A stretch of DNA of 64,000 bases, taken from positions 2,249,530 to 2,313,529 of the forward strand of contig NC_023755.2 in assembly GCF_000499845.2 (NCBI RefSeq), in the 5' to 3' direction. A program made the translations under genes and the position numbers. The notes beneath the pieces are model-generated. The model ran no database searches, was not told the DNA's origin, and saw only the letters and a list, made by a program, of their open reading frames with translations. This DNA is from Phaseolus vulgaris. Its lineage: Eukaryota > Streptophyta > Magnoliopsida > Fabales > Fabaceae. Position 1 is the first letter of the stretch, and each line of letters begins with the position of its first letter. Of the stretch, positions 47,701 to 61,422 are shown in pieces.

Positions 47701-50700
47701 GATGGATATTATCAATTTCAAAGGGTTTAGATAGAAAGCAAGGAGTGTTGAAATTATGGGTTTAGGCATAGAGGAAGAGTGGAAAAAAAGAATTTAACAC
47801 ATGTATGGCAATGTATTAATGTTATTAAAACCTAGAGCACCAACCCTTATTAACACTAATTATGATCCTAACTATTTAGGGAAACAAATCATGATTTATG
47901 ATCATAACTAATTGGGGAAACAAATCATGATGGTAATTTAAAATATGATAAAATACTTTCATATATTCTAACCAAGAGAATCACAACTGTAGGAAGATAA
48001 GGCCTAACAGATCCGAGAAAACTTTAAGTAGATATATCGGTCTGTTTTACATTAGCTGTGGAAGACCTAAAAGATCTGAAATAACTTAGAAAAAAAAATC
48101 GAAAAAGTTTGTAAAATATTAGCAAACCTGCCCCCATCTTCAGTGACAAAGGGACACAACCTTAAAGTAGCCACTGGCTAAGCCTCAAAGGGACACGACA
48201 AAGATATTCTATTCCACAAGAAGTCCAGAAGGTGAGGGACTGATGCATGCATTCTACTCCAATGATCAATACACCAAAGAACTTCATAAACTGCTAATGC
48301 CACATAATTTATACTTATTATTCACAAAGTCTTGATCAGCAGAAATTATTCCAGAGCAAAGGTCAGGACCAATGCTCTCCAATAAACCCTAGACTATTAT
48401 TCCGTGCAATGTTGTTAAATAATCATTATAGTTCAACCTTAAGGCTATAATGTGGTGTCTTTTGTCCCCTCTGCCATTGGTAATTTGTGAAGAGAGGCCT
48501 GCTACGGGAACATCATAGGTCACAAACACAATGGTGTGTTTATATTGTGGAATTTTGGCCATTTGGCATTTATCACCTTGATTCCCTATAGTGCAATTGT
48601 TTTATTGAACGTGAACTACAACATCAGATGCCGCAGCTATGTGAGGCCGAACTAGTACAAAACGCCATCTCTATACATTGTCCAATAGAAATTAAGCTTG
48701 TTTTGATTTTGACCCATATTGCTACCCAAAATCATATCTTCTTATTTTTAAAACTGCCTACACTGTTCTGCTAAATTGCATGATTTTCCGAAGATTGGAT
48801 AGTTTTCAACAGCCCTGTTGATCGGATGTTGGAGTCATTATTTAAGTAGCTATCTTGAGTAGATATCCAAATCTTTACCTTCCGCACACTCATTTTCATT
48901 GAAGAGTTCCAACAGACATAAAGTGTTTATTTAGAGTATTATAATAATATGTTGTGAAATCTATCAATCTGCTAATCAATGATCACCAAAAGGGTTTGTT
49001 TCCTAATTTCATTTGGTATCTTTATTTAATTAGGGGATAGATAGGAGTCTTGTTGTATTTGTGAGATTTGGTCTTTAGTTGTAGTATCACTAATGTGCTT
49101 TCTCTAACTCTGCATAAACCAATGTTAATTCTTTGTATGTCCACATTATATCAAATCATTATCATTTTATATAAAAAATAAATAAAAACCTATAAAAGTT
49201 CAATTTTTTTTTTTCTAATTTAAAAGGTGTAGTAGCCATGGCAGTAACGGTGAAGACAATGACGAAAAAGGAGAGATGAGTAAATAAAAAAGATAAGATG
49301 CGTTTTGGTGTGTCTACCTGACTCAAATGACTCTTAAAATAAATCTAAAACCTGACCCAGACCCAAATTTAGAATACCCTAGAATCCAACTCATGCCCCA
49401 GCCCAAACATTAAAATATGTCAGCCCCCTAAATATCCAAAATGGTTGTCTTTTCTCAAATACTGAGCAAAAACTGCTATCATTGACTTGTCCTGTCTCCT
49501 CCAGTGTTTTCTTCTGGTGATCAGCCAGCGATGTGACTCGAGATGGTTATCTTGGGTGTCTACCCTTCTCCATCACCCTCAGTCTTGCAATTTCTCACGG
49601 TTTCTCTGGCTCAGCCTTGTACTTGTCCCACAGCCTCTCTTTCTGACTAAACCAGCCTATGCCTTTTTTTTTCCCAACCTCTGACTTTTTTGAAAATACC
49701 TCTTCCCTTTAAATCTATCTGTGCAATTAAATATACACACATGCATGTTCTCTGTATTTCTCCCATTGGCTGGATTACCAGTTGCCATATTTATATGGTG
49801 GATCTTTGGCTGGCTGCCATGGACTGCTATCTGCCACTGACAACAACACCTCGTCAAATTAATTCTTCAAATTTTGGAGTTAATACATGGGTATTTTTAA
49901 TATCATTTATGCTATTTGTTCTCTTTATTGACATAGTTGAATTCTCTGATCTTGTTTGTTCGTGCCAAATATAGAGGGCAGAGAACTGGTGCAGATACTG
50001 CTTGCAGCCGGAGCTGATCCATCTGCTCAAGATTCACAAAATGGGAGGACAGCGTTGCATACAGCTGCTATGACTAATGATGTGGACTTGGTTAAGGTAA
50101 GCCAATGAGCTTCTTGATTAAAAAGATTGAGCCTCTTGGTTAAAATGATTTAGTGTCCATAACTATATATTTTGGTGCTAAAATATGCACATTTTGTACT
50201 TCATGTTAATATGTTTTGGGTGTTTTGAGTAGGCTATTCTGGCTGCTGGGGTTGATGTGAACATTCGCAATGTGCACAACAGTATACCTCTTCACTTGGC
50301 CTTAGCTAGGGGTGCAAAGGCATGTGTTGGACTGCTTCTAGCTGCTGGAGCGAATTATAATTTGCAGGTTTTCATTCTAGTTCTCATTTTTCTGTTTGAT
50401 CACGTATATAAACTAGGTATTATTATACTTGTATTGTATGTTAGCTTTTTTTGTAAGATGAGGAGAATGAAAGCTCACCATTTTAACATAGCTCTTGTCC
50501 AGAAGAAAAGTCTACGTTAAAAGTTGGTATCACCTTTCTATATTGTTATGGATGCTGTAGAAATTTCAATAGCTGGCAGCACATTGAATATGTTATTTTG
50601 CCTTGTGATTTTCTTCTCCGCCCTGATTTCTCATACAGTTTATAAAACTTTCTATTTTCTACTTTATCACATGATATATAATTTGCTGAGTTCAGTATGT

Positions 50701-53700
50701 GATGTAGCCATTCTTTATTATTGAATAATACAAGCTTAATGATAGTTGATACCTGTAAAGACAGCTGAGAGGCTAACAAATCTAAGGAACATGATTCCTA
50801 TTAAAATTCAATATATTAAGTACACTGGAGAAGACATAATGTAATTGACTTTTATTCTTGGGCATGTACACTGGATTTTGTGATGAACCATAGTGTGTGT
50901 GTGCGACTTATGTTTAGCTTATATCAAAAGCACTAATTATTGGCTTTAATTTTGTTTACTTAGCAGAAATAATTGGAAGTTGTCATGTTCCCTGTATTTT
51001 GGAAGGAAGCTTTGCCATTATGTCATTGTCATTTAATGCTCTTATATAACTGTGTCAGGATGACGATGGTGACAATGCTTTCCATATAGCAGCTGAGACA
51101 GCAAAAATGATTCGTGAAAATATGAACTGGCTTATTATTATGCTAACGAACCCTGATGCTGACATTGAAGTCAGAAACCACAGGTAAAGGCACTCCATAA
51201 ACTTGTAATCATTATTTTCTTGAACATGGTAAAAACTTATCTAAAATGTTACTGTCATAACTTTAAAACTACATCTACCTGTTTCATGTTAGTCCTATTT
51301 AATCGATTATCCCATGACTGATGGGGTTATGTTTTTATGACAGCGGCAAGACGCCACGTGACATTTTGGAGGCTCTCCCCCGAGAATGGTTATCTGAAGA
51401 TCTGGTGGAAGCACTTGCAAATAGGGGAGTTCATTTGTCTCCTACATCGTGAGTGAAAGACATTACTATATGCTAGCTTTTTGTTTATGATATTTATTGT
51501 CTTCCCATATGTGAGTAATATGTTTAAAAATTTGTTTATTGATGACTACATAGATTTGAAGTGGGAGACTGGGTGAAGTTTAAAAAATCTGTCACAACTC
51601 CAACACATGGATGGCAAGGTGCTAATATACACAGTGTTGGTTTTGTGCAAAGGGTCCCTGACAAAGATAATCTCATTGTTTCATTTTGTTCTGGAGAGGT
51701 CCATCTTCTGGTAAATGAAGTTATAAAAGTCATTCCATTGGACAGGGGACAACATGTGCAACTGAAAGAAGATGTAAAAGAGCCTAGGTATAATTTTACA
51801 TAACTGTGTCACTTTCTTTTCTTCCTTTTTTGTATGCAAGGGCTTCGTTACATTTTATGTCTGTTAGATACATTTGGTATATGGGTTTGGGCCCAGTCCT
51901 ATGTAATGCTTTATATGTATATATGGTCCTTAGCTGTGCTAATTGGAAATACAAGAGGATTATTATATCACATAAATGTATACTGTTTCTCTCTTCATGG
52001 TATCTAGAGCCTAATCCTCTGTATGGTGTCTTCTCGGTAAACCCACTGTTAGTTGGGGGGGATCATGCTACTTGTGAAATCTTACCCTTTGGTGGATTTA
52101 TCATACCGTTTTATTTATTATCTATTCAAGGTTTTTGTTTAAAAGAAAGTATACAACAAAGGAAATGATAGTGTAGAAAACCTTGTGCATGGCATGATTG
52201 CAATCCATGATGATTTTGCATTAGTGTTTAATATCTATCACTGTTTGTCTATTTTAGATTTGGTTGGCGTGGGCAGTCACGGGACAGCATTGGGACAGTA
52301 TTATGTGTTGACGATGATGGAATCCTCCGTGTTGGGTTTCCTGGAGCATCGAGAGGATGGAAAGCTGACCCAGCAGAGATGGAACGTGTTGAAGAATTCA
52401 AGGTTGGAGACTGGGTTCGCATTCGTCCAACTCTTACATCTGCAAAGCATGGACTAGGATCTGTGACTCCAGGAAGCATTGGCATTGTATATTGTATACG
52501 TCCAGACAGTAGTCTGTTAATAGAACTGAGTTATCTTCCAAATCCATGGCATTGTGAGCCAGAGGAGGTGGAGCATGTTGCTCCTTTTACGGTAAGAAAA
52601 ATGCAGATAGCTTTCATTTCTATGGTGTTTATTTCTCCTGTCTTCATTATATGAATTTATTAACAAATTTATTTTACAGATTGGTGATCGGGTATGCGTG
52701 AAACGATCTGTTGCAGAACCTAGATATGCTTGGGGTGGTGAGACACATCATAGTGTTGGAAGAATAAGTGAGATCGAGAATGATGGTCTCTTAATAATAG
52801 AAATACCAAATCGACCCATACCATGGCAAGCTGATCCATCGGATATGGAGAAGGTGGAAGATTTCAAGGTAATCCTTTCTGTTGAAGTTGATTAAAAAAA
52901 TACTTTTTGTTTGTTCTTTCTATACATTTAATGTGAGATGTCTTATTGGGTAGTCCTATTTAATTATCCATTTGGCCAAAGCAGGTTGGAGATTGGGTAA
53001 GAGTGAAAGCTTCAGTGTCTTCCCCAAAATATGGATGGGAAGATATTACAAGGAATAGTATTGGTGTAATTCATGGATTGGAGGAGGATGGCGATATGGG
53101 TGTTGCTTTTTGCTTCAGAAGTAAGCCTTTTTCTTGCTCAGTCACTGATGTGGAGAAAGTTCCTCCGTTTGAGGTGGGACAAGAAATTCATCTGATGGCA
53201 TCAGTTACTCAGCCGCGTCTTGGGTGGTCAAATGAATCAGCAGCTACTGTTGGAAAAGTAGTGAGAATTGACATGGATGGTGCTCTCAACGTAAGTTTAA
53301 TTTGTATTTTCTAGATATTATGCATGATTCTACAACTTCAATGACTTTAAGCTAACTATAACATCTGAAGTGTCTTCCATAACTATATTGCTACACCGGA
53401 CCTAATACTGTTTTCGGTTACACTGTCAAGTAGTGATAGTGTTAGTTAGATAAGTAAAGTTTATAATGCTGTATAAATATGCATAGAAAGTAGCCTTCAT
53501 CTGGGGGGAATTTTGCTGTCCTTATGGCAGAAATTAAAGTTTACAGCAAAGCTTTGAACAAGCCCAGTTGTAACATGAAATTTCTATCTTTTCTATCAGT
53601 ATCTGTATGGCTGGTTTGAACTTTAGAAGTGATGCCAACAAATTTGAGTAATGGGTTACAATTATTACAATATTATAATATTAAATCAGTTAGTAACTAT

Positions 53701-53974
53701 TAATTGTCCAAGTTTATCCACCTAGTAGGGTGCACTGGGTATAAGAATTTGCCCGTCATCATGGCAGTAGTTTCTGCAAAAATGGTGAGATGGTGTATGA
53801 CAAATAACAAGTGTGCAAATGTCATTTTAAGAAAACCACCTTATATTGAGCTTTGCTCGAGTCCCTGCCTAAATTATGAGAAAATTAGACAAATATTGAC
53901 CAATGACTAAGGAATTAAACAAACTAAATATAAAATATTTAGTCAACACTGGTATTAGTGATTTCATCCTGAGA

Positions 53975-54056
<82 letters not shown>

Positions 54057-55297
54057 CTGATTTACTGGTTTCTCTGTAGGTGAGGGTCACTGGTAGGCAG
54101 AGCCTGTGGAAAGTTTCTCCTGGAGATGCAGAGCGGCTTCCAGGATTTGAAGTTGGGGATTGGGTTCGCTCAAAACCAAGCCTGGGAACCAGACCAAGCT
54201 ATGACTGGAATAGTGTTGGGAGAGAAAGTTTAGCTGTTGTGCATAGTATACAGGATTCTGGATACTTGGAGTTGGCTTGCTGTTTTCGCAAAGGGAAGTG
54301 GATCACTCATTTTACAGATGTTGAAAGGGTTCCTAGCTTTAAAGTTGGGCAGTATGTTAGGTTCCGAATTGGTTTGGTTGAACCAAGATGGGGCTGGAGA
54401 GGAGCTCAGCCTGAATCTCAAGGGGTTATAACCAGTATTCATGCCGATGGAGAAGTCAGGGTCGCATTTTTTGGTCTTCCAGGACTGTGGAGAGGAGATC
54501 CTTCAGACCTTGAGATTGAACAGATGTGTGAAGTTGGAGAGTGGGTGAGGCTGACAGACAATGCAAATGATTGGAAATCAATTGGGCCAGGTAGTGTTGG
54601 TGTGGTTCAAGGAATAGGCTATGAAGGAGATGAATTGGACAGAAGCATTTTTGTTGGATTTTGTGGGGAGCAAGAAAAGTGGGTAGGACCTAGTTCACAT
54701 CTTGAAAGATTTGACAAACTCTTTGTTGGGCAGAAGGTGAGAGTGAAACAAGATGTGAAGCAACCAAGATTTGGATGGTCAGGGCATACCCATGCTAGTC
54801 TTGGGACCATACAGGCTATTGATGCTGATGGAAAGCTTCGAATATACACTCCAGCAGGATCCAGAACATGGATGTTGGACCCATCAGAAGTGGAGGTGGT
54901 AGAAGAGAAGGAGCTGTGTATTGGTGAGTGGGTAAGGGTTAAAGCATCGGTTTCAACCCCAACACACCATTGGGGGGAAGTGAGCCATTCAAGCATTGGA
55001 GTTGTGCATCGAATGGAAGATGAGGATCTTTGGGTGGCTTTCTGTTTTACAGAGAGGCTATGGCTTTGTAAGGCATGGGAAATGGAACGGGTTAGGGCAT
55101 TTAAAGTGGGTGACAAGGTAAGGATCAGAGATGGACTGGTGAACCCTCGTTGGGGTTGGGGAATGGAGACCCATGCGAGCAAGGGAGAGGTTGTAGGGGT
55201 AGATGCAAATGGAAAACTAAGAATAAAATTCCGGTGGAGGGAAGGGAGGCCTTGGATAGGAGATCCTGCTGATCTTGCCCTTGATGAGGAGGACTGA
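41729..55297 (+). CDS. KEG: RING E3 ubiquitin ligase KEEP ON GOING
   Basis: A complete 16-exon gene, 1638 residues (Arabidopsis KEG is about 1625). Exons: 41729-42501, 43180-43542, 43632-43862, 44057-44185, 44274-44610, 44696-44853, 47450-47607, 49975-50096, 50233-50367, 51059-51183, 51344-51448, 51554-51787, 52258-52591, 52680-52868, 52985-53290, 54080-55297; the total is a multiple of three and all joins keep phase. RING C3HC4 is C6, C9, C25, H27, C30, C33, C48, C51. The kinase domain (about 145-430) has VAVKK but CMNLKPSN in place of HRD and DYGLA in place of DFG. Ankyrin repeats span about 470-870 and HERC2-like repeats (VGDWVRVKAS type) 880 to the end. Known KEG works at trans-Golgi/early endosomes and ubiquitinates ABI5, CIPK26 and others to restrain ABA signalling. 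The acidic, Gly-rich linker in exon 1 is GC-rich. Confidence 0.97.
44854..47449. other. KEG intron 6 (2.6 kb) largely made of tandem repeats
   Basis: The intron between the ankyrin-coding exons 6 and 7 is unusually long. About 1.7 kb of it is a fourfold tandem array described separately. The rest shows no exon or element that I can support. Splice sites on both sides are intact. Confidence 0.75.
45133..46790 (+). repeat. Four tandem copies of a 416-432-bp unit in KEG intron 6
   Basis: The unit mark GAAG(T/A)ATGA followed by CTGTATTATT occurs at 45133, 45554, 45986 and 46402. Each unit then carries the same sequence of landmarks: CTATAGTTGTAAAC, AATCTGCATCTTTAGTTCAA, GTTGGATTT, TTTGGATGATAGCTTTTTCC, AACTATCATTAATT and GAACCTGATAGTATAAATA. 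Copies differ by substitutions and small indels, copy 4 being the most degenerate. No open frame is conserved between units. Confidence 0.9.
47608..49974. other. KEG intron 7 (2.4 kb)
   Basis: Contains AT-rich DNA with a stretch near 48110-48250 that reads like a decayed repeat (AAAGGGACACAACC twice, 44 bp apart in variant form). I see no gene inside. Confidence 0.5.
53982..54052. repeat. (TA)n microsatellite near the last KEG splice acceptor
   Basis: About 35 TA units in intron 15, ending 27 bp before the acceptor AG at 54078-54079. It occupies the place where the branch point and polypyrimidine tract normally lie, leaving only a short TTTACTGGTTTCTCTGTAG stretch. Confidence 0.93.
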
Positions 55298-56951
55298 TAA
55301 GATAATGGTATTTTAGGAAAATATCAAAGGTTGGTTGTACCATAACTAAATATATTCTGATTCAGCTCTTTAGCCTATGTTTTTCTGGGCTGAGCTTGTG
55401 GAAAGTGGAAAGCTTTTATGCGGTCTGAACCATAACTCCTTTCTGCACATATATTGATGTTAATAAATAGAGTGAAAGAATTGAAGGTGTGGAGTGGAGA
55501 TAGGGAAAATTTGGTTGGTTGTTGACCCCAGTATAAAGCCAGTAAGTTTGTAGTCCCAGATTTTGAGGTGTATATCATATCATCATCATCAATCATATGT
55601 ATGTTTATTGCATATTGTACAAATTGTACTCAAACACTCAACTTAATGCATTTTTTTGACTCACCATTATGCAGTTGCATAATTCTTAAATATAATTCAT
55701 TCCATTATACATCTTATGTACTGTTTCTTATGGTTATGCTTGTGTTCTCACCATTTTTGCCTCACTTCAATCTCTGCTCCAATTCTCTTGTAAATGGACA
55801 TGCCATCTCTTACCTCCTGCACACAAGTTAGTTTTTACTTCCTGCACCCTTATAATTACTGTCTACGCCCCATAATTACTATAAGCAGTCCATATATTTT
55901 AAAATGATCATTCTACCCTTCATATGTTATATTTCAATGATGACTTCTGGATTATCCATTTTGTTGGAATAAGTTTATCAGAATTTTTTTGGAAGAACAA
56001 TTTTGTTTTAAGAAAGAAAATAAAAACAACTTTATAAATTTTGTACGGAGCTGCAGCGAATAAGCATTGACCCGTTGCAAGGTCATGTGGTATTCCACAT
56101 CTCCTCAAGCAAAGAAAATTTTGATTACGTAAGCATGTACAATTCAATTCATCTACTTTTCTTTCATAGTGTCCTCTAATTATAAATTCTAGAATGAAGT
56201 TTTGCAAAAGTTGTTTTAATTCATAATATAATTTTCATTCAGTTACTGTGAAAATAGTTCTTATTTTGACATTTTTTTTAATGTTATGATGGAGACTGGT
56301 TGGGGTTGCCAGTGTGAACCTAGTTCATAACTCTTTCTCTATTCTGATACCTTATGTCGTTGTTTTTACAAAACAAAAGGATTAACTTATTTGAATGTCA
56401 AATAGTTTCAACGAAAATAGTTTTAAAAACAAGAAAACAATATCTCTTGTCTACATCAGTGGCAACTTGTAATCATATATTTGAATTCCTACTTCCAACC
56501 CCTCGTATATAAATAATAACTCATCTTTCTTACGATGGCCACCAGAGAAACAAGTTCCATGGTCCAAGTCATGGTTGCAAGAGGTGAGATGGCAATCCAT
56601 CTTCGAATAAAAGCAAAATTAAGATGTTTGCAATGCCTGAGAATTTTAGAATCCAGAGTCCTCCTTTTTCCTCCTCAACCTTTCACTTCATCATACCAGC
56701 ATCAACAATACCTCACAATATAAGTATTGTGGTTGGGGATCCATTGTCAAACCCTTCATTCTTTTAAAACACTTCCCCAAAATTTCACCATCAAACATTT
56801 CTTCTCCTTTCGAATAAAAGGTGTTCAAATTTACTTTCTAGAATAGTTTTGAAAAACAAAAGCCAAAAAGACAACCAACCACACCCCACATATGTCATCC
56901 TGATAGGAAATATCTCAAACAAATGTCCCTAATTTTTGCATCATTGCTCCC
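55298..56951. other. Intergenic region between convergent KEG and Nudix genes
   Basis: Must contain both 3' UTRs. The 55810-55930 segment has TCCTGCACACAAG and CCTGCACCCTTATAATTACT, words that partly recur near 20980 and 61930, perhaps a small repeat family. No gene seen. Confidence 0.5.
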
Positions 56952-59900
56952 CTAGTGCAGTCTTGATCCTCCATTGCACTCCTCATGCCATTTACAGAAG
57001 CATTGCAGGGCATCCCTCATCCATGCATGCCGGCAGCTTCCCAGCGCCTCAGATACAGCTAACCAACTCCTTTTTCTGGTGCTTTGCTCCGGCCATGACT
57101 CAAGTTCCTCCTTCACAAACAACGCAAACATTGCTGCTTTACATAAACCTTCTGGACTGCATTCATCTTGGAGGGTCTTACTCCTGAATTCATAGTACCC
57201 AAGAAAATCCTGACACCAGTAGCCACGATATCAATCATCAATTTGCAATAATCCATCTAAATACTACAAAATACAAAATATAAACACCCAGCAGACTTAT
57301 TTTCAATTAAATCAGAAGACTAGGGGATTCAAGGAACAGTAAGTTAGGAATGAGAGGTTTCAGATCCCGCCAAACTCATCATATATTTTTGCTCAAAACT
57401 GAAAGAGGAGTAGCATATGAGATTCAATGATATGATAATATTTTCATTATTGTTTTAGGTACAAATTTTGCTAACTTATTTCCTAATTCTTACTCCTTAC
57501 ATGTAAATGTGACCTCAACTTGTTTCACAGAGATGCAGCAAATTACGCAAATTATTTTTCTTTTTGCAACCTTTTTTTGTCATCATCTGCTAGTGATGAG
57601 TGAAGAGAAAGATGAAAAATACTCAATATGGAGGAAAAGGTAGGAATATTTGGTGGGGCTGAGTGAAGAAGCTGGCTCTTCCTTAGAAAAGGGTTTCTAT
57701 AATTTCTGTTATTTGTTTGGATTGTTTTCTATTGTTCATCTCTTAGAAGGTTTTTATAACTTGGATATATTTCTAATTCGGTTATCACTATTACTTTTGT
57801 TTTACCATTTCTATTCCGGTTCCTATCAGAACATTAATTAATTCATATATGTAGAGAAGCCTTGCACCATTAAGTCTCCTCGAACTCCAGCTTCTTCAAT
57901 AGCTTCTCTTACAGCAGCCTCCTCAACAGTTTCATCATTCTCCCAACCTCCCTTCAATAGCAAAGCAAAATCACATTAATCAGAAAACGAGATCTCAACT
58001 AAGGAGCCATTCGAAAAAGAATTTACAGCTTATGTGAATGACATTAATTTAGAGAAACAGATCCTTGCTATAAATTTGCATGAAATTTATTAAGCACTAA
58101 AATCATCATTAAAGCGCATATTAAGCAAATGAATAAAACTGTCTCATCAATATGTTCATTATATGTTGTTACAACAGATTATACTAGTGTCTTGAATTAT
58201 TCAAATGCCTAAAGATTGCCCTTTAAAGTGTGTGCAATATAAGGTACCTAAATTATGTTTTGGTTAAATTAGGATGACAGAAACTTCAGAACCTTATTCA
58301 GTTTGTAATCTTCTTTCAGATAAGTGGAGGAAAATTCATTTGTTTCTGTTTTGTATTAAAAAAAATCTATCCAAAAAAGCCAAATTACTAATTTTCAATT
58401 AGTGATTAATGAGTCATCATCATCCCCATTGGACATGTACGGTTTTTTTTTATAAGTATGTTGAAAAAGAGAACAGGATCCTTCCATCAACTTATCCTTT
58501 TAAAACAAGTACCTAGTGAAAAATCACAGGATAAAGCTACAGGCACGTCAAGGTTCTCCTAAAGATAGGCCAGATACCCAAGGTTCAAGCAGGGTGGGAC
58601 CCCTCTTGAGAACATGCAAACTGGTTATAACAGCTACATGTATGCACCAGGTGACCTAAAACCTTTCATGCGCATAACAAAAACTGTCTATATTGCATGT
58701 TAAATATGTGAAATAGCAAGCCCCAAGGCTATGAACTTTCTTTCTTTCTTTCTTCCAAGAAGCCATTATGATTATATCAAAGGCACAAAAACAACCAATG
58801 AAAATTTCCATGTACCAAAAGAGCATGAATGATTGAAAGGAAACAAACTACATCTGTTTTTGTTTATATAGTTTTAATGAGAATCTTTACATCACCATTG
58901 CTGTTGACACAATAAACCATATGGATTGGCATCCTCTTGTGCTGCAAGACCATCCTGTTAGAGGGATAGACACAAATTTCATTGTATGGAGACCCACCAT
59001 GATAGGTTATTGGGTCCACTAGTAAAGGGAAAAAACCACTTGTGTCTGTATTTTTCTGACAGGATCCTGTTAGTTTATGAACAAGGATCCAATCCAAATT
59101 TATTGTACCTTTCATCCCAAATAAGTTTGAAATCTTTTGTGTGAGAACTGTAAAACTACATGAACATGAAATTGATGCAAAAGAAAAGCCAGGATGAGTG
59201 CTGTAGCATCCTTAGCAACGAAAGGCTTTTTGTTTCAGATAGTTAATCAATGCATCAGAAAATTCTTGGTGAATATTATAGAAACTATAAGTGTAAGTTG
59301 CAAGTGCAGGGCACTTAATAATAACTCAATAAAAAATTACAAACGTAAGTATATCTCATTCCAAAATCATACCTTTGGAAACAAAAGACCTGGTCCACCA
59401 GTTGAATTAATCATAAGCACTTCAATAATCTTTGCAGAAGAATCCCCACAGTCATCACCATCCCTATATCTAAATGGCACACACCTGCAATACAATTATC
59501 ATCTACAGATCAGTTCAAACAAGAAACATATCCATATTCTTTTCTTTTGGCTACAAATCTTCGAGTCGATTTTAGTTGGATTGAATAATATTTTCTTAAT
59601 GTAAGAAATTATCTTCCATCACAAATATTAACGGTATATACAACAATATAATGCAACAAACTAAAACTACTACTTACAGTCTGATTTCAAAATCATCCAC
59701 ATTCATTAAAATCTGATAAGTCGTGTTTTCCAGGTCATTTACTATTCACTCTCCATAAAATTCTGAAGTCTTAGAAAAGAAGTCTTAAAAGCACAAACTC
59801 CTACACACAAGCCAAGATGAAGATTATAAACTACATTCAAGTCACTAGAGTGCCTTTGCAGAGGGATGAAAAGACCATTTAGCTGAGGAAAATAATAAAC

Positions 59901-61382
59901 AAGCACTAGTAAAAGATGCCAAGGCATCAAAGAATCTTAACAAAAAGGCAGATGTTTGCAGCATGCCACTGTCAATTTCTATAATTCAAAATTCAAGTCC
60001 CAATAGACACGGAAGCCAATGCACCAACACATACCATTTCATACAAGACACTACTCTATCGTTTAACTAAAACAATACATTTTCATATCACAGCCACAGA
60101 GCACAAAAATATCTGAAATCCATATCTTTCATCACCGGCAACTAGTTTCCTGTGACCTTAAAGCTTGAGACCAAACAATGGTAATTAAGTCAAAATAGGA
60201 CCTACGACAATAATTGTTCCCTTATGCAAACCCATAAATATGCAAATTAAAAATTCCAATTTCGATAGTAAATTTTTTAATAAAAAAAGAACTCAAAATG
60301 CTCATCAAGAAACAACCAATGACATCACGTGAAACAGTCAGAAGTCCAGAACCACCCCCAAGGAAAAAACAGAACCTTGGCTCAACACATTGGTTTCACA
60401 AAAAGCCCCTACAGAATCCTAAGTTCATGAAATATAACCAACAAGACCAAAACTTATTATTTCAAAACTTGGGACCAAACTAAATATAACCCATCTTTGA
60501 TTTTAGCCACCACTTCTAAAATCATAAATTCCGTATCTATACTTCTTAAATACTCAAAATCTAGTCCTCAAATCCAGAAGTCAGGATCAAATCTTATAAT
60601 TTCAAAAACCGGAACTAAAATTAAATGTGGCATTTTGCCAGCAGCACACTGTTTACTCTTTTCTGGGACACTTTCTTCTGTGTTAAAACGCTAACCAGCA
60701 TCCACATATCCTCTCAAGGAATTATCAAAGTGAAAAAAAAAAACATACTATCAGCATGCAAGAAACTATTTTTTAAAAGTGGAAACACAAGCTGGGATTT
60801 TGTCCACATTTATGTAAAGTAATAATAAAGTAAAAAATCAGGTACTACAATAAAATAACAATTATCATGAAAAATAAAAGTTAACAAAATAACAAAGATA
60901 TAATTATACACTAAAAACCGTTATTAAAATTGATACCCTATATCCTATTCATACATTAGTATAGGATAGTATAGATGCACCTACACTATTTCTAATTTCT
61001 AACAAAAAAAATTCTTTATAATACACTCTAGCCAACAATCAACAAGACCCTTTTCTACCAATGAAAATCTATCAAAAAAAAAAAACACAAAACTAAAAAA
61101 AAATATTTGTCAGGATGTAAAAAACATATTTTTTTTGTGATTTTTAATAATTTCAAACACCCCACACACCAAGTGCGTTCAAAATAGTGTGATATGTGTA
61201 AGAAATAAGTAAACCATGTTAATTTCAGGTTTGTAATGTAGGTGTGGAACAAACCACATTTTCATCAATATTAAGTAGAAAAAAAAAAGGAAGAAGAAAA
61301 TGACGAACCCGGCGATTAGGCGATACCCATGTTCGTATCGCTGCTGATGCCGACCCGTTCGGGCCACCAATTCAGCCATCAT
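56952..61382 (-). CDS. Nudix hydrolase, NUDT16-like
   Basis: A complete four-exon gene of 175 residues: exons 61382-61309, 59484-59373, 57951-57868 and 57209-56952. The Nudix box GGWENDETVEEAAVREAIEEAG starts at residue 63 and fits G-x5-E-x7-REUXEExGU, with all metal-binding glutamates present. The N-terminus AELVARTGRHQQRY, then CVPFRYR, GPGLLFPK, and the C-terminal block SPEGLCKAAMFALFVKEEL match the Arabidopsis NUDT16 subgroup, whose members hydrolyse nucleoside-diphosphate-linked compounds; the exact substrate is not settled by sequence. Either of two adjacent ATGs (61380-61382, 61377-61379) could be used. The long introns (1.8, 1.4 and 0.66 kb) leave short exons that are easy to miss. 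No clear targeting peptide. Confidence 0.93.
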
Positions 61383-61403
61383 AACAACTCAACAACAACT
61401 CTT

Positions 61404-61422
61404 TCTCTCTCTCTCTCTCTCT
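61404..61422 (-). promoter_or_regulatory. GA-repeat in the Nudix gene leader
   Basis: On the minus strand a (GA)n/(AG)n tract ends about 22 bp before the start codon, in the likely leader. GA tracts bind BBR/BPC factors in plants; use here is inferred. Confidence 0.45.

Noticed and set aside
54619..55182. 187-residue minus-strand open frame
   Set aside because: Antisense shadow of the last KEG exon, whose plus-strand frame is clearly conserved.
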